Notes under the pieces: model-generated
What the model was told of the DNA's origin: nothing
Seen by the model: the letters and a program-made list of their open reading frames with translations, nothing else
Database searches by the model: none
Made by a program: the position numbers and the translations under genes
In this document: positions 48,322-61,240 of the stretch, in pieces
Numbering within the stretch: position 1 is the first letter of the stretch
How the letters are laid out: each line of letters begins with the position of its first letter
From: Volvox africanus
Lineage: Eukaryota > Chlorophyta > Chlorophyceae > Chlamydomonadales > Volvocaceae
Assembly: GCA_030268105.1 (NCBI GenBank)
Contig: BSDZ01000009.1
Span: 558,001-622,000 of the forward strand
Direction of reading: 5' to 3'
Length of the DNA: 64,000 bases

Positions 48322-51300
48322 TTGTTTAGGCAAAAGATGAGCGTAGCTTTTGTAGCTCGGGTCTTTGGCCCATCTTTGCCACAAGCAGGTATCTTCAGGG
48401 CTCCGGCCATACGGCCTTTTATTGTAAATGCACGGCGAACTCGCAAGGCAATTGAAGAACCTATTGAAGACGCCCTCACGCCGGCGGCCGATATCGGCCC
48501 AGCATCTTCTAAGCGCATACGAAAGCCCCGCGCAGCTGAAGTAACTGAAGAGGAACTTACAACCGCACCTGAAACGGAGACATCGGACCCTGCAAGTCGG
48601 AGCCGGCGGCGGACGACCGTTGACGAGGACGAGACAACTAATACTTCCGAAGAGCTTGCGGATGCTAAACCAAAGCGAACCCCAAGGAAAAAACGTAGCG
48701 AAGCTGTGGTTGAACCCGATGGCACAACGACAGAATCCAACAAGGCAATTGCGGCGTTGGTCGATGGCTCCGAATCAGCTGCTGACTCAGTTGAACCTAA
48801 GCGGTCCAGTCGTAAGAAAACCAGCACCGTAGCCATTGATGATGTAGGGGAAGGTGGTGACGATGGGGGGGCCGAAGCCACGCCCAAGCCCAGGGCTAAG
48901 CGCTCTACCAAGAAGCCCAAGGAGCAGGTATTCCCGGACGTGGTGTCAACTCGTGGTAGGCGTAGGGCAGCAGCAGAATCTGATGACGACGCGGTTCCAC
49001 CTTCAGTGGTTGTAGCGGAGGAAGAAGTTCCCCTTCCCACGGCATCAACCGTCGCAACCAAGCGCCGAGCTGCAACCCGGCGAGGTGGCAGCGCCAGGCA
49101 AACTGCTGGAAGTTCCACACTGTCTGATCTTTCTCAGATTGTGATTCAACGGAGTGACGCGGGGTAAGGCGCATCAGGTGGTTTACGGCATCGGGAATGC
49201 GATTACGCTGGGTCAATGAAATGTCGGGATTATGGACTAGAGAGAGACCAGAACCCTTAACCGTATGCTGTACTTACTGCGAAGGCGCAAGGCACACAAT
49301 TTATTCATGCACGACATTCATGCATATTTTATTTCGGGAAGCTGAAGCCCACCCTTGCCATACCGGCTGCAGAGAGGTGGTGGCCATCAATCGAGCAGCC
49401 CTGGGCATGGGGCGCAAGATGTGGTACGCAGTCGGGGTGAGTACTTGAATGCGTAGGGGAGGGCATGAACGAGGCAGCGGCAAGGGCCTAAACGCCATGG
49501 AGGAGCTAAACCTTGGGAGGTGCCCAGGATGACCCGGGTAGGGCCCCAGACGCCAGGAAAGCACTGGCCGCCTTGCTCTGTCAGACGAGCAGTACGGGTG
49601 CGGTCGTGCGCGGCACACAGAGGGCTGCACACGGAGGGCTGTAGCTTTAACTGTAGTTGCATCCCTGCTGGTCCCTGATGTGTATTGGTATTGTCTCCTA
49701 CATGTCCCCTCGTCCGTCACTTCGCCCTTCCGTGGCCTGGTTGGCCGTGTGCTCCGGTTGTCAAGGTGTCAACCGGTTCCTTTGCCTTTCCCACTCGCTA
49801 TGCGTCACTTCCCCTCCGTGCCTGGTGCCGCCCGATTCGTGGGGAATCCGTCATTGACGCGTGCATGCAGGTTACCGGGGGCATGGAGCGCAAGTGGGCG
49901 GAGCAGCTGAGACAGAAGCTGGCTAACAACGACTCCACTATGCTGGATCCGGAGACAGGTAATTGGTCGGCGAGAGCCGGGCTTTGGGCAAGCTCCGTGT
50001 GGGTTCTGGGAGGCCGGGTGGGGCCTGACCAATTTCAAGATGTCGCCGGGTAATCGCTCAGCCTTACCGTACGTCCCTTCTTACGGTAGCTTTAATTGCG
50101 TGCCGAGCTGGTTTCTGAGGAGGAAGTCGGGGTGGCGTGCAAAATAATAACAAAAAACACCGGTGAGAAAAAGATACGTTGAAAAGTGGAATTAGCACAA
50201 TTGGGTGGCGTAGACTCTTGAGACGTCCGTGGAGCGGCTGACCCAACAACCCCGGCCTGTGGCGAGGGATTGTAAAAGCTGCTGGCCGGCAGCGCAAGGA
50301 TTTCGTTTACGGCAGGTGTTTTCTCCAATAATTTTCACCGTCCTCCAAGTAGCTTTGGACGAAACAGTTTTCGTCTTACATTGCTATTGACGGTACACAA
50401 AGCATGGTATGGGAAGATCATCACAAAATGCGCTGCATTTTGGTGTCAGGCACCGAAAGGTTTGACTGGCCTTACGGTTGAGGCTTGGCGCGGCGGGTAA
50501 CGGATCGTCTTAGGGAGCCAAATCGGAATGTATTGCGCGGCCCTCTGCTGTGCCGCATTTCATTTATGTATTCTGAGGTCTCACGTGCCCCCATACCTTG
50601 TCCAGGTGAGATGGTGCCCATCTCTGAACTCATTGTGCCCTGGGTGCCAGTGCGCCGCGACTGGGTGATGGCAAAGAAGACGGGCAACGTCATGCAGCGC
50701 GATGTAAGTTGCCTCTTTCTCTTGTGGGGGTGGGGGTGGTAAGACATCAACGGACCCGGTCACTGGAACTTGGTGGGGTATGGATGTCTAGGATCTTAGA
50801 CTGGAGAGGCTGGAGAGCAATACGGGCCCCTTGAAATCGACATTTCGGGAGAGGCTGGGTAGGTGAAGGAAGCACACGAACGTAATGTCAGCGGCCGTGC
50901 TATGAGGGATTGCACGGCGGCCGGAATAGCGAACGGCACTCAGGGTAAGGCTGCTAGGGCACGGCAGGCAACAGAGGCAGGTGCAGCAGCGGTGGCCGGG
51001 GGCTGAAAGGGGCGGCCGTGAGTGCCGGCAGTGGCGTCAACTGACCTTTGCGCCCTCTTCTTATATATAAAGACGCATGCTTCACACGTGCACCTTTTAC
51101 ATCTCTTTCCAAGGGAGCAAGTCGTTGTCCCAGCAGCTTTCTTGAAGTGGTTAGGGTAATTCTGGTATCATGTGAGAATGTTACTGGGTTGATTTCTCCT
51201 GTGTGGACTGCGTCACATGCCAGGTGGTGCACAAGGAGGGCTGGGTGTACGTCAACGCGCCGTTGGACGAGCGGGTGGTTCGCATCGTGGAGGAATGTTA

Positions 51301-54300
51301 CGGCTTCCAGCAGTGGCGGGGGGAGCAGGACCATTTCCTTGAGGATGTGGTGAGCGGAAAGTCCTCAGTGCTGTTACATGCGCGCTCATCCTGTGCCTTC
51401 CCCAATGACAGAAAGACCGTCAGGAAAAAATTACGGCTTCTGCGTTTTGCCTCGACCCCCCTCCTTCTGAGGTTCGCATATTCGCGTTGTGGTCCTAGTC
51501 ATCACGGGGGGGATGTCTTGTGGGAAGTTTTCTTGAATGCCTGTTGCTGCCGCCATCCTGCTCCAAGCTCTGCCTCACCCTCGCTACCTTTCTAGTGCCA
51601 GTTAGCCAACACGCCAGCTTGGCGCGTATTAACCTATATATAGGCGTATATGATCTCGCTTTTTGGACATGTCGTGTGCATTTCCAGGTCCCCTTGATCC
51701 CTTGCGGAAAAGCCGACATCCTGCCCTGCCAGTTTGTACGTCCGGCTCGTAACTATTCGCCGCCACCTTGTGCTGCCCTTGATGCATCATGACATCGGCG
51801 TCATCCTTCAGGGCTCTGTAAAGCTCATCACGCCGCTCTCTGAGGAGGCCGTTGCGGAGATCCGCGCCTGGGAGGCTGCCTCAGTGGAGGAGCAGATGGA
51901 CCCAGCGACAAAGGAGGCGTTGTCCCGGCAAATGTTTGGGGAGGCGGGCGGAGACGTGCTGGGTCGGGTGAGCTTGGAGAGTGCGGACGGTGGGGGGCTG
52001 GAGTGTGGCTGATAGTAAAAGAAGAAATCGCAAACCCAGATTGGTCTCTAACACCGGGGAAGGCGGACGCTGTTGTGATGGTGGTATGGGTATTGCTGGT
52101 GGCCTGTTTCCCTTTCCCTTCCAAGAGGCGGGAGCCCGGGACTAGGAAGCTGCGAACATAAGACGTAGTGCTACATCGACATTGCCAAAATATTCCGGTA
52201 GCCGCTACGCGTGATCTCCTTTCGCCCTCTCGTTGGTCCTCTTGCCTGTTTAGCTGTACATGGCTACAGTAGCTGCTGTACCTTAACAACTGTACGATTC
52301 AACAACCCCGTACAGAGTGAACGGTTGGAGGATCGCGAGGGCGAGACCGAGCTGGACGAGAACGGTCGTGTGGTGTATCGCAATCCCAATTTTACGGGTG
52401 GCCGTAGCAACCCCAGCAACTGGTATACCGGCGCCAACCCAGCTGCTGCCGGCAGCGGGACGGACGCTGCCGATGCCACCGGCGAGGCCGAGATGGTGTC
52501 TCAGGATAGCCGTGGCAATGAGTTGGCCTACGCTCCGGAACCAGAGCCCAAGAATCGGGACCGGCGTCAGGAGGGGCAGCGGGAGTCTCGTGGTTTAGGT
52601 CGCGACCGGCCGCAGGGACAGGGTCAGGGGCGGGGGTATGGGCAGAGACAGGGATCGTGGCAGGACAGCGGGGTAGGCGCTCGCGTCCGGGAGGGTGGAC
52701 CTGGACGAGCAACGTCTTCGCCGCCGTGGAAGCAGCAACAGCAGCCCCAGTTTCCGGAGAGGCAAACATTTCCGGCCAGGGCCGGAGTAAGGTGCGTTTT
52801 CCGTGATGCACATGCGCCTGCGGATTCTCAGTTCCTGCACATTCGGTCCAAACGCATTCCGATTTTGCGCAAGCTGTGCATACATCACCTTACGTTATGG
52901 GCGCGTCAGAAGACATTCCGACACGAGCGGCTCCCAAACCCGAGGGCGCTTGCCACAGAGCGTCAGGCGTGGGCTTTAATGACGCCGAACAACCTGCAGC
53001 ACGTCGCTGTCTGCAGCCACAAGTGGCATTGCCTGGTCTCTTAGTGGCCCTAACGAACGGCTCCACGGACCTCATTCAGCTCCACTAAACATGACCCTGA
53101 CTTCACACATAATCCCCTTCGTTCGAAACCCCGTATCGGCAAATGCAGGCCCTCAGCCGCGCCGGTGACACCTCGTCCGTCGCCACCGCCGGCAACGTCG
53201 AGGGCGCCAAAGGCTGATCTTGTTCTCAAATTCGATGACGAAGTAGATGAGGCCCCAGTTCCGACCCCGGCACGCGGTTCCGCGGCGGCAGCACCCAGCG
53301 CTGCTAAGGCACCGGCGGTGGATAGTCCATTGGAGGACGTGCGACAACCCTGGGTTTTGAGATCAGACGACTTGGACGATTATGATGACCCGGACGAGGA
53401 GGGCGATGCAGTGGGGCGGATCGAGGGCCCCAGCGGAGGGCTTGACATGGACGGGTGGTTTGGCTCTCGGGGAGTGGCCGACGGCGGCGGCACCGCTACA
53501 TCACGTGCTGCTGGACAGCGGCCGGCAACGGCAGCCGGGGCGCGCAGCGGCACCACCCGCGACCGAGGAAAAAGTAATTTTGGCAAGTATCCGGCGTTAG
53601 ATGAAAATGATGTTGACCCGTCTGGGGAGGAGTTTGACCGTCTGGATGGAGCGTATCTCGGGCAGGATGAATTCGGGACGTTCAGCAAGGACGACTTTGC
53701 GGACTTTGACTTTGACCTGATGGACGGCGAGGGAGGTCTGGGGGCCGGCGCGGCGCGGCGCGGGGTTGGCGGCGCAGCTTCCGGCGCCAGCAGCCGAAGG
53801 CAGCAGCAACAGCCTGGTGGTAGGGCCCGCAGCGGCGGCAGCCGCTCGGGAGCAGCGGCGCCGCTAGATGACGACTTGTATGGGGGGCTTTCTTTCGACT
53901 ACATGAACTTTGATGAAGAAAACGACGGGTCGGCCTCTACCAGTCGAGGTGGCGGCGGCGGTTACATGGGCGACTTTGGCGGCCTGGGCGACAACGACAT
54001 GTGGGATGACTTTGGGTCCGGCGGACGCCGTGGCCGGGGTGCGGCACGGGGTGGCAGCTACGGCGCCGTTGCTGGCGGCAAGCTGAGCAAGGGCAGTGGC
54101 CTCGATGCCGACGACGACCTATTCGGCGGCGGTGACGACGACTGGGGATACTTGAACGGTGATGATGCAGGCGGCTTTGGTGACTTCGGGGACGCGGATC
54201 CCTTCGACTTAGACGCTGACCCATGGGGTGGTGGTGGCGGCTTCGGAAGACAGAGCCGTGGCGGTGGTGGCGGCCGGACCGGGGGCTACCAGAGCAGCAG

Positions 54301-55104
54301 CCGCAGCGGCGGGGGTAGCGGCGGCGGGTACATGTCCGGCGCAGGTACGGTTCGGATATTGACGCGTTGTAAGGCTGCACAATGGGGACCATCCATTCCA
54401 CAGCTTTTTGAACATCTGCTATAATTGGAACTTTTTGTACATCACAAAGCAGTTGTACATCACGCCATTCCCCAGGTGGTACAATACATGTCAGCAGGGT
54501 CGTACAGGGATCTTGAAGGGCCGTGCTAAGATGGGAGTTTGGCAGGGCTTAGGCTCCTTGGGCCGGGGCAATTGGCGGGCGCTAGCAGACCCGATTCACG
54601 ACTGTTGTGGGTCATGCTGCGAGTGAGGGTTTGACCCACAGGCGTCAGCGTGTGAAGCATGTCATTTCAATATGGCGAAGACTGAACGCGTTGTGGAATT
54701 GAACTGCAGGTCCCAATTACGATGGCGACCTGCCAGAGCCAGTGGCTGCGCCTGCCCCAAATGCGGATAGGCTCAACCAGGGGCAAGGCCAGGGGTATCG
54801 GAACGGCGGTGGTGGCGGCGGTGCCTGGAAGCAGGGTGGTGGCCGGCGCAACAGCTGGCAGCAGGGAGGTTCGGGCTACAGCAACCGTGGCTACCAGAGC
54901 GGCAACGGCGGTTACCAGAGCGGTGGCGGTGGTCGGGGTGGCGGGAGAGGGGACGGTGGCGGTCGCCGGGGATATGGTGGCGCTGGTGGTTACGGGCAGC
55001 AGCAGAATCGCCGAAACGGTCCTGGCGGTGGTCGGGAAGGGGGCTGGCAGGAAAGGCGCGGCGGTGAGCAAGGCGGAGCGCAAGGAGCGCCGGCGACTCC
55101 TTGA
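48322..55104 (+). CDS. Large unrecognised protein: basic H1-like N-part, conserved-looking core, acidic-glycine and RGG C-terminus
   Basis: Ten exons all agree in phase: 48322-49163, 49373-49436, 49871-49958, 50606-50703, 51224-51349, 51688-51735, 51812-51967, 52316-52791, 53149-54344 and 54710-55104, giving about 1162 aa. The N-terminus (MSVAFVARVFGPSLPQ) could be an organelle-targeting peptide. Residues of about 30-280 carry repeated basic clusters (KPKRTPRKKR, KPRAKRSTKKPK, TRGRRRAAAE) between acidic runs, like histone H1 tails. The core, spread over small exons, reads MWYAVGVTGGMERKWAEQL, MLDPETGGEMVPISELIVPW and KEGWVYVNAPLDERVVRIVE. The C-part is Asp/Gly/Phe-rich, then a Gly-Arg tail resembling RGG RNA-binding regions. 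I do not recognise the family. A plastid nucleoid or RNA-associated protein is a guess from composition. Confidence 0.85.
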
Positions 55105-55500
55105 GCTAGAGCTGCATCAAAACGGTCCCCGCAGGCACTTGTGCATGGTGTGAGGAAGGTCATCGCACATGTTGTGTGAGATGAACTTCAAACGCAGGAG
55201 GCGGATGTTTGGGAAACATTGTGCAAGCGAATTCGCAACACATAATTTTATGGAAGCCAAGGGCAAGTGTCCGTCCGACCATTAGCAGACATAAAATATT
55301 TTCACATTATACCATGTAAGGATCGTTGAAAGAAATGCACCTGAGTTGCTGAATCCAGGTTATGCACTGGTCAAGTTGTACTATCGCGCTAAGGCTGCGC
55401 CTCCGAAACCATCTAGCTGACTCGATCTCCTTTTGCGTCGCCAATGGAAATTGCTAAGACATAGCATCAGACTACTGTTACAAGTATACTCCATACAAAG
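55105..55500. other. Short intergenic region
   Basis: About 400 bp between same-strand genes, with no coding signal. It should contain the 3' UTR of the RGG gene and the promoter of the rubredoxin gene. Confidence 0.5.
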
Positions 55501-57615
55501 ATGGCCGCCATGCTTGCTCAGCGCCAGACTGCTTTTGCGGGCACCCGCGTGGCCCCAAAGGTACTCGCCGAGGGAATTTTTGAGCATCGTATTGAGTTTC
55601 ATAAGTTAGCTGTACATGCTCCATACCTCTGTAGTGGCTTCTGTCCCTATGATTGCACCTGGAGCAACTTGACGAACCGCTGGAATAACCCATAGCGCAG
55701 TCGGACCTGGCGCATAACTCAAAGCTGTAATCAACAGCTTGACTCTTGGGAACTGCCCATTACGGCATTGGCTTTCTGTCCAGCTGACATTATTCGTGCA
55801 AGCATTCAGCCGACGATACCAATTTTTGGTGATCACTTGGCTGTAACATGCGTGTTCTTTCCTATTTGCCACTTTGTAGGCCCCAGTCCTGGCCGCCGCT
55901 CGGTCACGCCAGGCTGCGCAAACTAAGGCGCTGTTCGGCTTCGGTGGCGCGAAGGCCCCGGCTGGCGCTGCTGCCAGCACTCAGTACATGATCTGCATCG
56001 ATTGTGAGTGCTGCCAATTAAATAGTACGCGCTGAACTTCCTAGGACTGTCCATCGGGATACTCGTTGCCCAAGCTCCCAACGTCCCACCATTGCGCTAA
56101 CGGGCCAAGACTCTTTAGATATGCAAGCACCACCGTGAACGTACCTTCGGCTGCCGCTACTTCTGCATGATTTCCTACGAGAATTGAGTAGGTTCAGTGT
56201 AAGGTGTATCTGGCCTCAAGACATGGCAAATCCCTCCCTTCTTGTCCTCGGTACGCTACAATCATCGCAAACGCGGCGAGCCGTGGCGGCTGTGCTCCAC
56301 CTGGCATTCTACTCCCTATATTGCCCCGCTGATCGGTTCTGAAATACCCTGTACTTTATGCCGCCTCGCCATCGGCTTGGCACGTTCCCCGTAATCTGCG
56401 CCGTCCCGCTAATTGACTTGGCACCTACCTCCAAACAACCTCCCCACACACAATGCCCCCACAACTCCTGCCTGCAAAACCTGGTACGCCTGAGGGCCAA
56501 TAACAGCAAAATGGTTCAAGTTGAACCAGTGCCCGACCATGTCACATACTGTTTGCAGCCACTGCTTGTAGCCACTGCTTGGAGTAGCCAATGCTGAGCA
56601 AGAAGCCACCTTGCTTCACCTTGATTTAGCTTGACGCTGTCGAGCGCGGTTATTCTGCAACTGGGTGGGTAGTGGGTTTCTTTGGCATGAAGGATGTAAA
56701 CATACCATCATGTGTCACATCACGATGAAATGCTGTGGAGTGACGACTTCTTAAGAAGGATACTGTACGACTTACCGTACTATCGTCCAAGAAAATGCCT
56801 TCTCGTTCTAAGAAACCTACGCTTTGTGTGGCTGCTCTTCCAGGCGGCTACATCTACGACGGCGCCCAGGAGTTCAAGTCCCTGCCAGGCTCTTACAAGT
56901 GCCCGGTGTGTTCCTCGCCAAAGAGCCGGTAAGAGAGCAGAACAGTGGACTCGAGAATGGAATGTATGAATTGCGCACACCATCCGCACACGACCTGACA
57001 CCGCCTTCAGCTTCCTCGCGTGCCAAGGCCGCAATAACTGCGGTTTGCGGGGATGTGTCTGGCCTGCTGGAAGACGATCGGACGCGCTGCAAGTATAGGA
57101 AGAGCGGCTCGGCCTCGCACCGAGAAATGTGGGGGGACCAAATAACCACCCTCCCTATTTATGTCTCAAACATACGTATTCATTTAAGATATGGCTCAAA
57201 TAAGACATACCTGCGCTGGCATGGAGATTTGGATGCCCGACGGTTCCATGGGATAGTTTTGGAGCATGCATGGCAGGAAGGCGGCGGCGTTGAACGAGGC
57301 AGATTTTGAAAGACAATCCAACCTGTCCGTCATCCATCACGGCCTTCCTCCCTCTCATTTCAGAGGAATCATTACGAAGATATTTTAGTGCATCAGACAA
57401 CTGGCCAGCAATATATAAAACGACACACGCTCGTGCGGAACTGTAGGCCAAGCGGTTTGTCATAGGCTATCGCTTATACTCCAAACCTTCCCGGCTCGGT
57501 CCTGCCCTCCCTTTCCATCCAAAGCTTCAAGCTGTACAAGGGCTCGGACGTCAAGGGTAAGCCCAACAATGCGCCCGCCACAATGAAGAAGCGGAAGGAC
57601 GCCAAGCAGTGGTAA
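55501..57615 (+). CDS. Plastid-targeted rubredoxin-like protein
   Basis: Four exons agree in phase: 55501-55560, 55880-56003, 56844-56928 and 57525-57615, giving 119 aa. The first about 50 residues (MAAMLAQRQTAFAGTRVAPK and on) are Ala/Arg/Ser-rich without acids, like a chloroplast transit peptide. The rubredoxin fold shows two CxxC knuckles that bind one iron, MICIDCGYIYDG and YKCPVCSSPK. Rubredoxins are small electron carriers; in photosynthetic eukaryotes they support photosystem assembly or redox protection. The chain ends in a Lys-rich tail (MKKRKDAKQW) and lacks the C-terminal membrane anchor of thylakoid rubredoxins (RBD1 type), so a soluble stromal protein is more likely. The CxxC codon is split by the 56003/56844 intron. 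Confidence 0.93.
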
Positions 57616-58400
57616 AGCAGCGACGGAAAAGGGAGAGAGCCCTGGCCTGGCTTTGCGGATCCAGCTGTCGTTAGCGGCTTTGTCTGGCTGGCAGCCCCTG
57701 GCGGTGTCTGGATTAACGGAAGGGTGGTGGGCATAGCAGTTTTGATACGGGAGGGCGTAAGAGTTTAATGCCTTAAAGCCTTGCATAAATTTTGTCGGAG
57801 CGAGCAAGCGCGCGTTGCGGACGAAACCCAAATCACCTCCATTCGACGGATTTGTGAGCTGGGTTGGATGCGGCCAGATACGGAACCGGACACATGTGCC
57901 AGCTGTCGCCTTCATGATGGAATAGTTTTCAAGCCGAGACGCCATGCCGATTCGAGTCATCTGTGTAACTCTGTAGTGAATTCCTTCTAGTCCCCTCCCG
58001 TCCTCTATGTGCCCTGCACCAGCACGGTTGCCATAGCAGGGGTTGAGGCTTTCCTGCATGCATGCAAGCACGTACTTTGCCGTTTGGTTTTCAAACAAAT
58101 ATTTGTGTTAGTGCGATTACGATTCTGCCATGGCAAGCTTATGGGGCACGAAAGGCCTTATACTCAGATCACTACGGTACCCGATAACCAACATGGAGAC
58201 GAGCCTGTCGATCGAAGTGTGAGCTAAGACAATGAGCAGATTGGTAAACTAGGAATTTCAATTATCTCTAAACACAAAAGAACAATTTTACTGGCGCGGA
58301 TATATTGCAGATATTTAGTAGGCGTCCACCACAGTCGACACGTGTTACGATAAAATTCAAGTTCTTTCAACGTCATTCTTGCTTCTATACGCATATCAAC
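57616..58400. other. Intergenic region
   Basis: No coding exon recognised. A TGTAA at about 57962 may be the polyadenylation signal of the rubredoxin gene. 58230-58340 is AT-richer and precedes the phosphatase start. Confidence 0.45.
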
Positions 58401-61240
58401 ATGCAGACGCTGCAACGGCGGTCCGGGTGCCGAGGATTCGGCACCGCGAATGTTCGTCAGCTGCGCCGGGCCCAAGCGTGCCGGGCACATAATTCAACTG
58501 TTTTGGTGGCACAAGCATCATCCCAAGCAAAATTTAATGGCTTACCAAGCCTGCCGCCCCTTGATGGCAAGTCCTTTGGTCTGCGTAAGCAAATTACTTC
58601 CATCATCATCACTGGTTTATCAGTTACGCGGGTGCAGGTGCATACGAAAGCACTACGGCATTTACTGATTTCGCTAACTGGCTCATACCGGGAAGCGTCA
58701 TGCTGGGCCGGTACCCATACGTTGAGCCAAGTCGATGCCTGCGCCGGGAGCAAGGAGAAGAACAGATGAAGCGCATTTTAGAGACTGGCTTGACCACTTT
58801 TGTCAGTTTGCAGGTAGGGTTGCGTTTTAATTGTCGTTGGCGTGCACACAGCCAGTACGGGTTTTACACTCAGCACCTGCCGTCGGCCCCCTCCGAGGCC
58901 CCAGCAATCCCAGCTGAATATATCATGTATACGGTTATTCTAATGTGCTAATAAGGGTTCAATTGTTGCGCTGACAAATCATAGTTTATGTTGAGGTCGC
59001 GGGACAATACGTCACCAGCCTGCCGTGCCGAGCCCTGCCTGCAGGCCGAGCTGCCGCCCCAGTGGAAGATGAAGCTGGCCGGGAAGAATGGGTTCTTGCC
59101 TTACAAGGCTACGGCAGATTTGATTCGCTCGTCTCTCAACGGGTGGGTCTGCAGACAAGGGTATGGTATGGTATGCAGCAGTTGACTGGGTTGGGTGGCT
59201 AATGTGCGTGAAAGATGAGCACAGAGGTGGTCGTTGCTGCGTTACGGCGCGAGAGGCACCCACTCCGGTCAGATGCCACCCGTATTGGGCTGGAGTTCCT
59301 CCAGCCCTGCGTGAGGGCCCTCGTTGCCTTTCACCCGCACCATTTCGCCCCCGCAGACCGCCACCCATGGAGATCGTTGAAGGACTCCGAAACCCCATGC
59401 TGGATAAGTTCCTGCCTGCTAGGGTAAGCCAACACACCTGCGCCGGAGCTTTGCCGGTGGCCCGGTGTTCTGTATGGGGCTTAGGGTTCTTCTGCCCTTC
59501 TCGCCTTCACCTTTGTCTCATCTGGAAGAAAGAGGGTGGGTGAATGGGGTTCCGGTCAGCGGTCACGTGTTGTAAGGTGCCCGTGTCTCAGCTGATTGCC
59601 GCCATGCAAGTGGTCAGAAGGCCCAGCATGACTACTGCCTGGGCCAAACCCTCTTCCACATCCATCATGGGGATTATGTTCGCCATCGATCCCCGCGAAC
59701 CGGACCCTTTTCATGGATGCAGAAGCGGCAAGGCGGCGCACCGTACAATCCAGTAACACTGCAGTTCGTGCATTTCCCCATCGAGGATCTGGGTCTGCCC
59801 AACAGCTCGGCGCTGCCTGGTCTCATCACAGGTACGGTATCGTCCTATCATGTGTCTTTCCTGTTGAGCCCAATCATTGACAGGGCATTGGTGTATCGCT
59901 GGAACATTTACATAAGTGTTGTATTTCATTCGGTCCTTCATGCAGCCACGTGAAGCTGCCAGAGCTGCACGTTTGCGGGGTCCTTGGGCATTGCAATGTC
60001 CCAAAAGACGGGAGATGACGAATAAAGAGGGAAATAAAACTGCGAGCTCCAACTTTGTTTATCAGGGACTGGATACAGCAGAACTATCACCATCTACTTG
60101 AGCAGTTCTGCAATAAAGAAAATCATCACTTAATGGAGGTTGTTGTATGAGTTCATTTTGCAGACAAGTCCTTATAGCTCTTGTAATACCCACCCTGATT
60201 ATATTGTAGGAGTTAACGGCATGGTATTTGCTGCCGGAGTTAATCCGCAAATTGCCAATATCAGTTACTGGTATGGAGATGATGACATTAGAGCAGTTAT
60301 TAAAAGCCGTCTTGGTGATAGTGTATATATTGCCCCTGCAGTGCCGAACAACTCTGAATTTATCAGGGCTTCAGCAGCAGCAGCCTTACTTAAGGTACAA
60401 TCAGGAAAACCTGCCCTGACACCCGTAAACCTGAACAAGTCCATGTGACTTTCCCTTGCCTTTCCCCAGTCTCGCATTGTTCCTTAACCTGTCTTAATGG
60501 TTCTCCTCCTTGTTCCTCAGACCTGGAGCAGCGGCTAGTGGCGGGTGAAAAGCTGTACGTCCACTGCTGGGGCGGTCGGGGACGAGCCGGCACTGTGGGG
60601 GCCTGCCTTCTGGGACAGCTGTATGGGTGAGTGGGCGGGTTGCTAAGAGTGGAGTGGAGGGGAGCGAAGTGGAATGGAGTGGCTTGGAGTGGAGTGGGGC
60701 TGGGGAACGGATGGAAATATGGAAGGCAGGACCGCGCTGGGGCGTTGGTACAAGGTGTATAATTCCCCGTATTCCCCCGAATGCTTGCGGTGTGGTTTGA
60801 TTTAGGATGGCACATGGGAGGTGATGTTGGATGATGCGGGAATAGCAGCGGTGCTGCCTTGTGGCTTCGCTGGTGATTATTTCGGTCGTTGACTGTGTTG
60901 GGGACTAATGATTTATTACACGCCGCAGGTCTGTTACTGCGCGTGAAGCGGCCGTGCAAGGCTGTGGGGCTGTCATTTCATATAGGATTCGTTGGTAGGG
61001 CTTGCATCCTTTACAGATGGCGGTAAAGCTATTCTGCGTCGCCATTTGAGAAGTTTGGCCTGGGAGCGCACCAAAATTGTGCCGTGGCACCTTCCCCGGC
61101 CTTGCAGCATTCCGGCGGAGGAGTGCCTGGAGCGCGTACAGAGGGCGTTCGACACGCGTCAGGACGGAGGCAGGCGCAGCCCAGAGAGCGAGGAGCAGGT
61201 CATGTTCGTGGAAAAGTATGTGAAGGCCATTGAGCAGTAG
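58401..61240 (+). CDS. Organelle-targeted dual-specificity/tyrosine-phosphatase-like protein
   Basis: Exons 58401-58584, 58638-58813, 59045-59142, 59357-59423, 59723-59831 and 60521-60626 agree in phase, followed by one or two terminal exons (from 60929, and about 61017-61240). The N-terminus (MQTLQRRSGCRGFGTANVRQ) is Arg-rich with no acids, like a transit peptide. The catalytic part begins FANWLIPGSVMLGRYPYVEP. FVHFPIEDLGLPN carries the likely general-acid Asp, and LYVHCWGGRGRAGT is the CX5R phosphate loop with Cys nucleophile and Arg. The C-terminus (SPESEEQVMFVEKYVK) fits the helix following the P-loop in this group. The substrate is unknown. The terminal exon borders (60929-61017) are uncertain. 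The intron 59832-60520 contains an unrelated ORF. Confidence 0.85.
60140..60448 (+). CDS. Foreign-looking open frame inside a phosphatase intron
   Basis: A 102-codon uninterrupted frame on the same strand as the host gene; the protein-like part is residues of about 18-102 (DYIVGVNGMVFAAGVNP; IRAVIKSRLGDSVYIAPAVP; ending in a stop at 60446-60448). Base composition and codon choice are more AT-rich than in the flanking exons, and the frame contains no intron. It does not fit the phosphatase reading phases well enough to be an exon and would add an unrelated stretch. It may be a bacterial or organellar fragment, an alternative exon or an assembly chimera. The family is not recognised. Confidence 0.35.
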   Translation: MLYEFILQTSPYSSCNTHPDYIVGVNGMVFAAGVNPQIANISYWYGDDDIRAVIKSRLGDSVYIAPAVPNNSEFIRASAAAALLKVQSGKPALTPVNLNKSM

